DNA of 64,000 nt from assembly GCA_964445695.1 (NCBI GenBank), contig CAYULF010000004.1, positions 186,001 through 250,000 on the forward strand, in the 5' to 3' direction. Numbering within the stretch: the first letter of the stretch is position 1; each line of letters opens with the position of its first letter. The notes beneath the pieces are model-generated. The model saw nothing but the letters and a program-made list of their open reading frames with translations. It ran no database searches and was not told the origin of the DNA. Shown here one piece after another: positions 34,917-42,937 of this stretch. Source of the DNA: JAUIKM01 sp964445695. Its GTDB lineage: Bacteria > Bacteroidota > Ignavibacteria > Kapaibacteriales > UBA7675. The translations under genes were made by a program, and so were the position numbers.

Positions 34917-35261
34917 TTATTCCGCAGTGGGTGTGATCTCTTCCAGCACGACGGCCGTCCCGTTGGCGCTGACCATCATCATGTTGCCGCTGGAAGACGT
35001 TAAAGTGGCGTAGTCGAGGTCGAGTGAAACTACCGCTGTGGCGCCGTGATCCCGCGCTTCGGCTATCATCTCATCAATGGCAATCTGCTTGGCCTTGCGC
35101 AGCTCCTTTTCATATGCCGTCGATCTGCCGCCCACAACGTCGCGCACGCCCGCAAAAAAATCGCGGAAAATGTTTGCGCCGAGTATAGCCTCCCCCGTTA
35201 CCAGTCCAATGTATTTGGTAATGCGGTAGCCTTCAACGTTTGGCGTTGTCACGATCAGCAT
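34917..35261 (-). CDS. YbjQ/UPF0145 family protein
   Basis: 114 residues, the usual length. The family motifs are present: VTTPNVEGYRITKYIGLVTG at the start, GANIFRDFFAGVRDVVGGRS in the middle, and KQIAIDEMIAEARDHGATAV followed by VSLDLDYATL. YbjQ proteins form pentameric rings and are labelled as heavy-metal-binding in databases, but their function is not known. It lies 28 bp after the dimeric-barrel-like gene and is probably co-transcribed with it. Confidence 0.85.
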   Translation of the reverse strand: MLIVTTPNVEGYRITKYIGLVTGEAILGANIFRDFFAGVRDVVGGRSTAYEKELRKAKQIAIDEMIAEARDHGATAVVSLDLDYATLTSSSGNMMMVSANGTAVVLEEITPTAE

Positions 35262-35289
35262 GCTCGCCTCCGACTGCTGACTGGTTCGG

Positions 35290-35586
35290 TTAAATCCTCT
35301 CGATCATCGTCGAGTATTCAATTTTGCCCTTGACCGCAAGGTTGTGGACTTTTTCGGTCAATTCGTCGATCACTTCGTCTTCCCAGTCGTCCGATGCTTC
35401 GTAGTCCGTCACGCTTTCATACAGGTACACTTCCTGGAAGTGGCCCGATTTGTGGCGAGCTTCGTACACATTGTAGTCCGCGCCCTGGCCCTTCACCCGT
35501 TTGCGCAGCCGCGATACGAGTTGAATATACTCCGTCCGAAATTCATCCGGAATGGTATAGGATATGGTAAACAATACGCGCGCCAT
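35290..35586 (-). CDS. Small protein, possible dimeric alpha/beta-barrel (ABM-like)
   Basis: 98 residues from the ATG at 35586, with GGAGG nine bases upstream, which decides the start over the ATG at 35610. The order strand (MARVLFTISYTIP), helix (EYIQLVSRLRKRV), strand (DYNVYEARHK), strand (FQEVYLYESVTD), helix (DWEDEVIDELTEKV), strand (KIEYSTMIERI) fits the antibiotic-biosynthesis-monooxygenase-type ferredoxin-like fold. I do not know a named family or reaction. It precedes ybjQ and follows the E1 beta gene by 141 bp. Confidence 0.55.
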   Translation of the reverse strand: MARVLFTISYTIPDEFRTEYIQLVSRLRKRVKGQGADYNVYEARHKSGHFQEVYLYESVTDYEASDDWEDEVIDELTEKVHNLAVKGKIEYSTMIERI

Positions 35587-35727
35587 GCGCCTCGCCTCCA
35601 AACGTTGCAATTTTCATGCAGTTCCAGCTGCAGTCCGCCACCAACTTACTAACGGACCGCTTCCCCACCCCGACAATCTTGAAAAGCCCTTAAAAGGCCC
35701 TCTTGTTTGTCACCGGGATGGAAATGT

Positions 35728-36726
35728 TCAGTATTCCAGCAACTCACGCAGCGCTTTCGTCACCACGTCCACGGACGGCAGCACGGCGCGTTCCAGCGTG
35801 GGAGCAAAAGGCGTCGGCGAGTCAAATGCCGCCACGCGACGTATCGGGGCGTCGAGAAACTCAAAGCATTTGTCCGCCAGTCGCGCAGCAATTTCACCCG
35901 CAAATCCGCCTGTCAACGTGGCCTCGTGCGCAACAAGCGCGCGCCCTGTCTTGCGTACGGACGCCAGCACTGACTCCTCATCAAAGGGTACGAGCGTGCG
36001 TATGTCGATGATCTCGATGTCCACGCCTTCTTCCTGCGCCAATTTTTCGGCGGCCTCAAGCGCGGTAAAAACCATCGAGCCGTAGGTAATGACGCTGGCG
36101 TCATTGCCGCTGCGAACGGTGCGCGCTTCGCCGAGCGGCACCATGTACTCGCCTTCGGGCACGTCTTCCTTGATCTTGCGGTACAGGCCCTTGTGCTCAA
36201 ACATCATCACGGGATTGTTGTCCCGAATCGCTGCCGTCGTCAGACCTTTGGCATCGGCGGCCGACGAAGGACAGACAACCTTGATGCCCGGCGTATGCGC
36301 AAACCAGGCTTCGGAATTGCGGCTGTGGAACGGACCGCCGCCCACGCCGCCGCCGGCCGGTCCGCGCACGAGCATCGGCACGGGAATTCCCCAGCGATAC
36401 GCCGTCGTCGCGGCTACATTGGCCAGCTGATTAAAGCCGTTCGTCACAAAATCCATGAACTGCATTTCCACGACCGGGCGCATGCCGTTCAGCGCCGCGC
36501 CGATGGCCGCGCCGATAATGGCTGTCTCCGAAATCGGCGTGTTGATCACGCGCCGTTTGCCGAAGTCCTCAACAAAACCTTTGGTAATCCGGAATGCGCC
36601 GCCGAATCCCGCTACATCCTCGCCGAGAATAAAGACGCTTTCGTCCCTGTGCATCTCGGTGCGCAGCGCATCGGAAATCGCCTCCAGATAAGTCATTGTC
36701 GGCATTTGTACCAGGCTCTCCTGCAT
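35728..36726 (-). CDS. 2-oxoacid dehydrogenase E1 component, beta subunit
   Basis: 332 residues, usual for E1 beta of pyruvate, acetoin or branched-chain 2-oxoacid dehydrogenases. It pairs with the E1 alpha encoded 30 bp upstream to decarboxylate the oxoacid with thiamine diphosphate and reductively acylate the lipoyl group of E2. Motifs: TYLEAISDALRTEMHRD, FILGEDVAGFGGAF, PISETAIIGAAIGAALNGMR, VRGPAGGGVGGGPFHSR and the C-terminal transketolase-like VAHEATLTGGFAGEIAARL. No E2 or E3 gene is in the window, so the substrate (pyruvate or branched-chain oxoacids) cannot be fixed. Confidence 0.9.
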   Translation of the reverse strand: MQESLVQMPTMTYLEAISDALRTEMHRDESVFILGEDVAGFGGAFRITKGFVEDFGKRRVINTPISETAIIGAAIGAALNGMRPVVEMQFMDFVTNGFNQLANVAATTAYRWGIPVPMLVRGPAGGGVGGGPFHSRNSEAWFAHTPGIKVVCPSSAADAKGLTTAAIRDNNPVMMFEHKGLYRKIKEDVPEGEYMVPLGEARTVRSGNDASVITYGSMVFTALEAAEKLAQEEGVDIEIIDIRTLVPFDEESVLASVRKTGRALVAHEATLTGGFAGEIAARLADKCFEFLDAPIRRVAAFDSPTPFAPTLERAVLPSVDVVTKALRELLEY

Positions 36727-36756
36727 TGTTCGCGCACAGCGGCGCGAGCAAACTCA

Positions 36757-37830
36757 TCAATCCATGAAAATATTCTTGAAGCCCTCTTCCGCGTCGGGGA
36801 ACGGCATTTCAACGACCTCGTCGATCACCGAGTTCATCTGGCTGCTGATTTCCTTGCGACGTGCGGCAATCTCATCGGCTGTCATGATTTTGCGCTCCAG
36901 CACGAGTTTCTCATAGCGATCTACCGGATCGCGCCGTGCCCAGTACTCGATGACCTCACGCGGCACGTAGGAAAAATCATCGTGCTCGGCGTGGCCGCGC
37001 ATGCGCATGCTCACCGTCTCAATCAGCGCCGGTCCGCCGCCGCCACGGGCGTTGCGGATCGCTTCAAAACAGGCGTCGTAGACCGCCTCCGGGTTGGTTC
37101 CATCCACCGTCACTCCGTGACAACCATAACCAAGCGCCCTGTCGGAAAGCCGCTCGCAGGCAAAACTCTCGCTGTTTGGCGTCGAATAGGCGTACTGGTT
37201 GTTCTCGATGATAACGATCAGGGGGAGATTCTGTACGGCCGCCAGATTCATCGCTTCATGGAAATCACCTATCTGCGAGCCGCCGTCGCCGATGTAGGTC
37301 ATGGCGACGCAGTCTTCGCCTTTCAATCTGGACGCCATGAGAAAACCTGCCGCAACGGGAATCATCGCGCCCAGGTGTGAAATGTTGCCGTAAATGCGCT
37401 TGTCGGGGTCGGCATAGTGGCCGGTGCCGTCCGTACCTCGCATCATGCTGCCTTTGCGCGCCAGGTGATTGAGCATCAATGCGTGCAGCGACTGTCCGCG
37501 CACAAAATGTGCTCCGATGTCGCGATGCATGGGAAACAGCACATCCTGTTCCTGCAACGCATATGCCGTGGCGACCGCGGTTGCTTCGTTGCCCATCTGC
37601 GAGTACACGCCGCCAAATGCGCGCCCCTGACGGTACAGGCGCAACATGGCCAGGTCAAATTCGCGGGTTTGGAGCATGAAGTCGAAAACGCGGCGGCGGT
37701 CGTCGTCATCCAGGTGGGCGCCCGCCTCGATCGGCGGCACGATGTCCGTTTCAGCCCTGGAATCGATACTGTTCTCGATGTCGGAATCGATGTCTTGCGA
37801 AGTCGCAGTAGTCTGTTGACTTGAACTCAT
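36757..37830 (-). CDS. 2-oxoacid dehydrogenase E1 component, alpha subunit
   Basis: 357 residues from the ATG at 37830; the in-frame extension to 37902 looks non-coding. The N-terminal 45 residues are acidic and Ser/Thr-rich, longer than the family core. The thiamine-diphosphate motif is complete: YIGDGGSQIGDFHEAMNLAA through to VIIENN. Also seen are GRAFGGVYSQMGNEA, RDIGAHFVRGQ, DGTGHYADPDKRI and the loop SMRMRGHAEHDDF, which in this family is phosphorylated in mitochondria. The layout fits the branched-chain/acetoin-type E1 alpha more than E. coli AceE. It is followed at 30 bp by the beta subunit and is divergent from holB. Confidence 0.9.
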   Translation of the reverse strand: MSSSQQTTATSQDIDSDIENSIDSRAETDIVPPIEAGAHLDDDDRRRVFDFMLQTREFDLAMLRLYRQGRAFGGVYSQMGNEATAVATAYALQEQDVLFPMHRDIGAHFVRGQSLHALMLNHLARKGSMMRGTDGTGHYADPDKRIYGNISHLGAMIPVAAGFLMASRLKGEDCVAMTYIGDGGSQIGDFHEAMNLAAVQNLPLIVIIENNQYAYSTPNSESFACERLSDRALGYGCHGVTVDGTNPEAVYDACFEAIRNARGGGGPALIETVSMRMRGHAEHDDFSYVPREVIEYWARRDPVDRYEKLVLERKIMTADEIAARRKEISSQMNSVIDEVVEMPFPDAEEGFKNIFMD

Positions 37831-38103
37831 GATTGTCGTCTGAACGCTATTGTGCACACACGTGCCGGATTCACGTTGGGTTGCCCGTGTGCGCTTCCGC
37901 AAGCCGCCAAATTACCACTGTCCGCCATGATGTGCAAGATCAAATAATACACACGCCGGTCTCGGCTCCGCCGCAGCGCCGGAACGATTGACCGGATTTG
38001 ATTATATTGTGCGATTAGACCTCCGCGCAAGCGCTCCGAGCGCGCCGCAGAGCTACGAGCAGCAGCATTGGGACCACGGTCCGCAGAAAGAGAGCCCCTT
38101 TAA

Positions 38104-39273
38104 ATGTCCTGGTCGCAGATAATCGGTCAGCAGCGCATCAAGTCCGTTCTGCAGCGCGTCATCACCGACGGGCGCATAGCACATGCCTACATGTTCTGGG
38201 GACCGCAGGGCATCGGCAAGGATGCTTTGGCTCTCGAATTTGCCAAGGCCGTCAATTGTTTAAATCCCATCAAAACAGACGGCAACTACATCGCCTGCGA
38301 CATGTGCGACAGCTGCCGCCGCGCCAAATCGCTGCAACATCCCAATATCAAATTCATTACGGCTCTGCCCGCCGGCAAAGGCGAGGATCGCAAGTCGCGC
38401 TCCCCGCTCGCCAAACTGAGCGACGAGCAGTTAAAACAGGTCCAGGATGAATTGGCGCAAAAAGCGGCCAATCCCTACCACCGCATCGCCATTCCAAATG
38501 CCAATGCCATTCGCATCGCGGCCATTCGCGAGATTAAACAAGGCGTCGCACTCAGCGGCACGGGTAAAGGACGGCGTTTCTACATCGTTTCCAACGCCGA
38601 AAATATGAATCAGGAAGCCGCCAACGCTTTCCTGAAAACGCTCGAAGAACCCTCCCCCGACGTGACAATTGTGTTAACAACTGCGCGGCGCGATCAGATG
38701 CTGCAAACGATCCGCTCGCGCTGCCAGGACGTGCGCTGCGCCGTACTCAGCGACGACGAGATTGCAAACGCGCTGCGCGAGAACACAACAGAGACAATTT
38801 CCGATGAAAATGCCCGCCTGATTGCTCGACTGGCCAACGGCAGTTATACGCGGGCGCTCAGCCTGACGGGCGACGACTTCAGTGAAATCAGGGGTGAAGT
38901 GGTGGACTTTTTTCGCGCCATGTTAAAGCGGCGCAACTACGTTCTCGATCTCTACGCCCAGATAGAACACATCGCGGCCGACAAGGACCGCAAACGCGTG
39001 GAACAAATGTTAACATTGCTGCTGCTCTGGCTGCGGGATGCCTTTGCACTTTCCGCCAGCGGCAATACAGACGCCGTGGTCAACATCGACCAGGTAGCGC
39101 CGATGCAGCGCTTTGTAGAAAATTTCCCCGGCGCCGATCTCCTGGCCGCCAGCATGAAAGTTGAGGAAGCCCTGCGCTACCTTAAACAAAACGTGCAGAT
39201 ACATCTTACGCTCACGCGCCTGGCGCTGGAGATGCGCAGCATCTTCATCCGCAAGGTTACGCGCGCGGCTTAA
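38104..39273 (+). CDS. holB: DNA polymerase III subunit delta' (clamp loader)
   Basis: 389 residues. It is a clamp-loader AAA+ subunit that opens the sliding clamp with the delta and tau/gamma subunits. The N-terminal Walker A is GPQGIGKDAL. Three cysteines of the zinc module follow (CDMCDSCRRAK). The Walker B region is weak, while the SRC motif is clear (IRSRCQDVRC). EAANAFLKTLEEPSPDVTIV is typical of the delta'/gamma family. The usual follow-on gene, ricT, is next at 30 bp, an order common in FCB bacteria and Firmicutes. An insert of about 45 residues (near 95-140, PAGKGEDRKSRSPL) enlarges the AAA+ core. Confidence 0.88.
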   Translation: MSWSQIIGQQRIKSVLQRVITDGRIAHAYMFWGPQGIGKDALALEFAKAVNCLNPIKTDGNYIACDMCDSCRRAKSLQHPNIKFITALPAGKGEDRKSRSPLAKLSDEQLKQVQDELAQKAANPYHRIAIPNANAIRIAAIREIKQGVALSGTGKGRRFYIVSNAENMNQEAANAFLKTLEEPSPDVTIVLTTARRDQMLQTIRSRCQDVRCAVLSDDEIANALRENTTETISDENARLIARLANGSYTRALSLTGDDFSEIRGEVVDFFRAMLKRRNYVLDLYAQIEHIAADKDRKRVEQMLTLLLLWLRDAFALSASGNTDAVVNIDQVAPMQRFVENFPGADLLAASMKVEEALRYLKQNVQIHLTLTRLALEMRSIFIRKVTRAA

Positions 39274-39302
39274 CATTCCAGTGCAGAAAAGACGGTAGAT
39301 AT

Positions 39303-41123
39303 ATGGGTGACCAATCCGGTTCAATTGTAACGCTTTCTCATATTGGTCTGGGCAAAATTGACGACCTGCCCGATGCGGCCAGCGTGCACGTGGCCAAAAC
39401 AATCCGAAATCGCAAATCCAACTGCGACGCTTCCTGCGGCAAGGACGATGGTGGTTGTGAGAATTGCGGAAGTAAATCGGAAGCAGCCGCTACGTCCGCG
39501 CACGATGGCGCGGCGAGTGAAGGCGCCGAAGCCAACGGTAAAAGCACCGCCAAAACGGCGGTTAAACAGAAAGACGCAGACTCTCCCGCCGATCCGGATT
39601 CACCTGCCGACGAAGGCGAAACAGGCAAGAGTTATTCGCATATTATTGAAGTCGAATTCAAGAGCCGCCGCAAACTCCTCTACCGCAATGAAAAACACCT
39701 GGAACTCGCGTTGGGGGACCTGGTTGTAGTCGAGGCGGAGCGCGGGCTGGACGCCGGACGCGTGTCGGCTATGGGGCGCATTGCCAATGAGAAAATGCAC
39801 ATCATTTACAAAGGAGAGGAACCGCTCTTCCAGGTGGTGCGCAAGGCAAACAAAAAAGACCAGGAACGCTACGACCAGAACAAAGCCAGCGAAAAAGAAG
39901 CATTCTCCGTGTTTAAAGAGCGCATTAAACACTTTTCTCTGGACATGAAAGGCGTCGACGCGGAGTGGCAATTCGACCACCACCGCCTGACTCTCTTTTT
40001 CACCGCACCGCGGCAGGTGGATTTCCGTTCGCTGGTGCGCGATCTGGCGGCAATCTTTACGACGCGGATCGAGCTGCGGCAGATCAGTCCACGCGACGAA
40101 GCCAAGCGCGTCGGCGGCGTAGGAATTTGCGGGCGCGAACTTTGCTGCAGCACATTTCTCAATCGCTTTGAGTACATCACGCTGGATCATGCGCGCGAAC
40201 AACAGCTTGCGCAAAATCCTACCAAGCTGAGCGGTCTGTGCGGGCGCCTCAAGTGCTGTCTGCTCTATGAAATCGACTACTACACTTCAGCACTGAAAAA
40301 CTATCCGCCGTTAAACTCGACCATCGTAACGGCCGACGGCGCCGGCAAGATGTTCAAGATTGACATTTTCCGCGATGAAGTCCATCTGTATTACGGCAAA
40401 TCCGGCAACTACGGAACCGTTACGCTGAGTGACTTAAACAAACTGCGTCGCGACGGAAAAGTGTTGGCGCCGGGCGAAGTCTACGTCGAGCCGCCCGAAG
40501 AGCCCAAGGGACACGACCTGGACAAAATGGACGCCTCGAATCGCGGCAAAGGCGGGAGCAGGCGCGGCGGACGAGGAGAACGCAAACCGCGCAGCGGGAA
40601 ACGCGACGACAGGCGCGAACGGCCCGCCAGGTCTCAGGCCAAAGATTCGGCCCCGGAAGCGCGTCAGGCGGATGCCCCCGGAGCAGAAAATGAGGACAAC
40701 GCGGAAAATCGCGAAAAACGCGGCGATCGCTCGCGGCGGCGCAGACGCGGCGGACGGGGTCGCGGCAGCAAAACCGAAGGCGGTGAAAAACCGGAGGGCG
40801 GCGGCAGCGCAGAAAGCGGCGAAAACGTCAGCGAAAACAGACAAGCTCATCAGGAAGGTAAAACAGCCGGCGATCGGCCGGCCGGCGACGAACCCAGGGA
40901 CGAAGGCGAGAAAAAAGGCCGCAGCAGCCGCGGCGGACGGCGTTCTGACAGACGTAAACGCGACAAAAATCGGCCGGACGACAAAGCGAACAATCAGGGC
41001 GGCTCGTCGCCTGAAAATAAACGCGACGCCGGTAACTCCGAGGGCGGTAAATCTACCGATTCCAGCCGCAAACCTGATGGAGGCGGCACTCCGCCGCCCG
41101 GGCCAAACAAAGAAAACTCATAG
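39303..41123 (+). CDS. ricT: PSP1-domain protein, RicT/YaaT-like, with long basic tail
   Basis: 606 residues, about twice the length of B. subtilis RicT (about 275). The PSP1 domain (about 110-400) has the expected cysteines: GGVGICGRELCCSTFL and GLCGRLKCCLLYE. In B. subtilis RicT binds Fe-S with RicA and RicF and promotes RNA maturation by RNase Y. No ricA or ricF is in view. At the N-terminus four more cysteines form CX3CX6CX2C (C41, C45, C52, C55). After residue 400 comes about 200 residues of Arg/Gly/Lys/Asp-rich disordered sequence (SRRGGRGERKPR, RSRRRRRGGRGRG), like an RNA-binding tail. It lies 30 bp after holB. Confidence 0.85.
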   Translation: MGDQSGSIVTLSHIGLGKIDDLPDAASVHVAKTIRNRKSNCDASCGKDDGGCENCGSKSEAAATSAHDGAASEGAEANGKSTAKTAVKQKDADSPADPDSPADEGETGKSYSHIIEVEFKSRRKLLYRNEKHLELALGDLVVVEAERGLDAGRVSAMGRIANEKMHIIYKGEEPLFQVVRKANKKDQERYDQNKASEKEAFSVFKERIKHFSLDMKGVDAEWQFDHHRLTLFFTAPRQVDFRSLVRDLAAIFTTRIELRQISPRDEAKRVGGVGICGRELCCSTFLNRFEYITLDHAREQQLAQNPTKLSGLCGRLKCCLLYEIDYYTSALKNYPPLNSTIVTADGAGKMFKIDIFRDEVHLYYGKSGNYGTVTLSDLNKLRRDGKVLAPGEVYVEPPEEPKGHDLDKMDASNRGKGGSRRGGRGERKPRSGKRDDRRERPARSQAKDSAPEARQADAPGAENEDNAENREKRGDRSRRRRRGGRGRGSKTEGGEKPEGGGSAESGENVSENRQAHQEGKTAGDRPAGDEPRDEGEKKGRSSRGGRRSDRRKRDKNRPDDKANNQGGSSPENKRDAGNSEGGKSTDSSRKPDGGGTPPPGPNKENS

Positions 41124-41189
41124 AAAAAGTCAGGTTGGACTGGGAAGAAATTAATCACGCCCGAACGCAGCGCCAGGCAGGTTAAACAC

Positions 41190-41930
41190 ATGTCAGCACA
41201 ATCGGCCCACTATCTCGTCTTTGCACGATTTCCGGAGATCAGCAAGGTCAAAACCAGGCTGGCGGACGAGATTGGGCCTGAATCGGCTCTCACCCTTTAC
41301 CGGGCCATGCTGTTGGATATTATTGAACGGCTGTTAAACAGACGAGCGTTGACCGTGTTTGTGCACCCGGCGGAGAAACTGGATGAGTTCAAACATTTCA
41401 TTCAATCGGAACTTGGCACACACAACAACTTAACATTCAGTATTCAGCAGGGCGAGAATCTCGGCGACAAAATGTTAAACGCGTTCCGCGGACATGGTTC
41501 GCGTGTGGGGAGCCCGGCGATTATTATCGGTACGGATTCCCCCAACCTGCCGGATGCATTCCTGGAAATGGCGGAAGAAGAGCTGGCAAACAAGCAGGCC
41601 GTAATCGGCGGATGTGAAGACGGCGGATTTTATCTGATGGGTCTGCACGCAGCGGTTGAAGCGGCATTTTTCGGCGCAGAGTACAGCCACTCCAGGGTAT
41701 ACGCCAACACTCTGGCGGCGCTGGAGGAAGAGTTGGGCAACGTTGCGGAGATTCCGCTGTGGTACGATGTGGACTACCTGAGCGATTTGCGTCGGATGCA
41801 GGCGGACCTCAACACCGACACAAGCGGCAGCTACACGCCAAAACGCACACAATCGTTGTTGAACAAACTGTTTGAACCTTCAAATGCGCATGGAGGCACT
41901 ACAAGTGAAGCACGAACAACGCGATGTTGA
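41190..41930 (+). CDS. TIGR04282/DUF2064 family nucleotidyl/glycosyl-transferase-like protein
   Basis: 246 residues. The start is after an intergenic run of 66 bp, with AGGCAGG upstream. The fold is GT-A-like: YLVFARFPEISKVKTRL at the start, GENLGDKMLNAF, IIIGTDSPNLPDAF, and the GGCEDGGFYLMGL loop. This matches the family annotated as TIGR04282 (arsenosugar biosynthesis glycosyltransferase) or DUF2064. Close members are also FO/molybdenum-cofactor-type nucleotidyltransferases, so the substrate is open. The last codons overlap the following gene by 26 bp. No arsenic genes are near. Confidence 0.8.
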   Translation: MSAQSAHYLVFARFPEISKVKTRLADEIGPESALTLYRAMLLDIIERLLNRRALTVFVHPAEKLDEFKHFIQSELGTHNNLTFSIQQGENLGDKMLNAFRGHGSRVGSPAIIIGTDSPNLPDAFLEMAEEELANKQAVIGGCEDGGFYLMGLHAAVEAAFFGAEYSHSRVYANTLAALEEELGNVAEIPLWYDVDYLSDLRRMQADLNTDTSGSYTPKRTQSLLNKLFEPSNAHGGTTSEARTTRC

Positions 41931-42363
41931 CGAGCGCGAACTGCGCGGTGATTCTTCGGACGACGAGGCAGCCAAAAAAGGCGGAATCCGCAGCGCTTCG
42001 ATTATCTGCCTGGTGGCAGGCGTGGCGCTCCTCCCTTTCGCTCGCGTTTTGCCTATGATGCTTGTGTCCACCGGCTTGCTTTCAGCCGGGATCATCGGTC
42101 TGATTTTTGGGCCGCGACTGCTCCCCAACAGCCGCAGCGTCATCCTGAAACGCGAGAACCACGTGCTGGCAATAGCCGCCAAACACCAGGGCATACTTAC
42201 GCCGACGCGGTTGGCGCTGGAAGCGCGCATGACAATTGACGAGGCGCGACGCGAGCTGAACAAACTGGTCAAAGCCGGCGCCTGCCGCACCAATGTCATT
42301 GAAGAAGATGGTCGCATCGAGTACGAATTTCCCGACTTCAGGGAACGCCGCAAGCTCGACTGA
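41905..42363 (+). CDS. Small membrane protein with C-terminal winged-helix-like segment
   Basis: 152 residues from a GTG at 41905, chosen because GGAGG at 41892-41896 is well spaced before it. ATGs at 41884 and 41890 overlap or precede this site. The start lies within the previous gene (26-bp overlap), so translation is probably coupled. After 25 charged residues come two membrane spans (SIICLVAGVALLPFARVLP and MLVSTGLLSAGIIGLIFGP). A cytoplasmic part follows (LAIAAKHQGILTPTRLALEA, MTIDEARRELNKLVKAGACR) that resembles a small winged helix of the kind annotated as DNA-binding in membrane-anchored proteins. I know no name for it. Confidence 0.6.
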   Translation: MKHEQRDVDERELRGDSSDDEAAKKGGIRSASIICLVAGVALLPFARVLPMMLVSTGLLSAGIIGLIFGPRLLPNSRSVILKRENHVLAIAAKHQGILTPTRLALEARMTIDEARRELNKLVKAGACRTNVIEEDGRIEYEFPDFRERRKLD

Positions 42364-42937
42364 AGCCGGACCGGGCATGCGGTTTTTTGTACGTTCAGTT
42401 ATTTTTGGGGCGTTCAGGAGTTTTTGGGCGCAGTTTGGGGTGATCAAGGGGCCCGCCTGCCCCATCGCCCGCCCCGCCGCCACCGCGAGTTTCCACCACG
42501 TCCAGACGCACTCCTCCCACCCTGCTTAAGTGCAGTATTTTTTGAGGCAAACGTCAGTCCGGCATAACACGGCGCGTTGCATGCGGCGCTCCGTGACATG
42601 TGCCAGTTTACGTCGAAACCACAAACGATCCTCGCATGAAAAACTGAACGACGCGCAGAACGTGGTTGAACGGGCATTTTTTCCTGCTGAACGGTTTGAT
42701 TCACTTCTTACAAGATAAATTGACAGCCCCTTAAGACGGACTCAGTGATTTCGCCGAAGCGTTTGCAGGATTAATTCGCTGATATCTTCAACGCGCTCGA
42801 CAGCTTCGGACCGTTCAATCTATTTTGTTGAACGGTTAAACAGTTCCAGCGCCCGCTTAACTTTTCACGCTTGATTCCGCCGCACTCCCGACTCAATTTG
42901 CCCGAAATGTTTTTTCACTGGCGGAACAAGGATCAAC
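42364..42937. other. Intergenic stretch of about 570 bp with a dispersed repeat
   Basis: No gene is apparent. It contains the repeat at 42438-42547 with its terminator-like hairpin. Beyond that is a weakly similar continuation at 42630-42680 that resembles the sequence after the second repeat copy (for example AACGTGGTTGAACGG against AACATGGTTAACCGG). The last 200 bp before 42938 should hold the promoter of the lamin-tail gene, but I see no clear boxes. Confidence 0.5.
42438..42547 (+). repeat. ~100-bp dispersed repeat with terminator hairpin, copy 1
   Basis: Aligned with 48683-48780. Shared words are TGATCAAGGGG (TGATCAGGGG in copy 2), CCCCGCCGCCACC, GAGTT, CCACGT, CACTCCTCCCACCCTGC, and GTGCAG followed by a T-run. 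Copy 1 has about 17 extra bases near its start. The end forms a short stem CTGC/GCAG (42522-42535) followed by TATTTTTT, so it may terminate the transcript from 41190-42363. Confidence 0.7.

Noticed and set aside
36193..37380. 395-codon plus-strand frame across the E1 alpha and beta genes
   Set aside because: It spans the junction of two well-conserved minus-strand genes and has Arg/His-rich composition with no family likeness.
38041..38103. Possible extra short gene between E1 alpha and holB
   Set aside because: The divergent gap of about 270 bp has no frame with a start, binding site and coding-like codon use.
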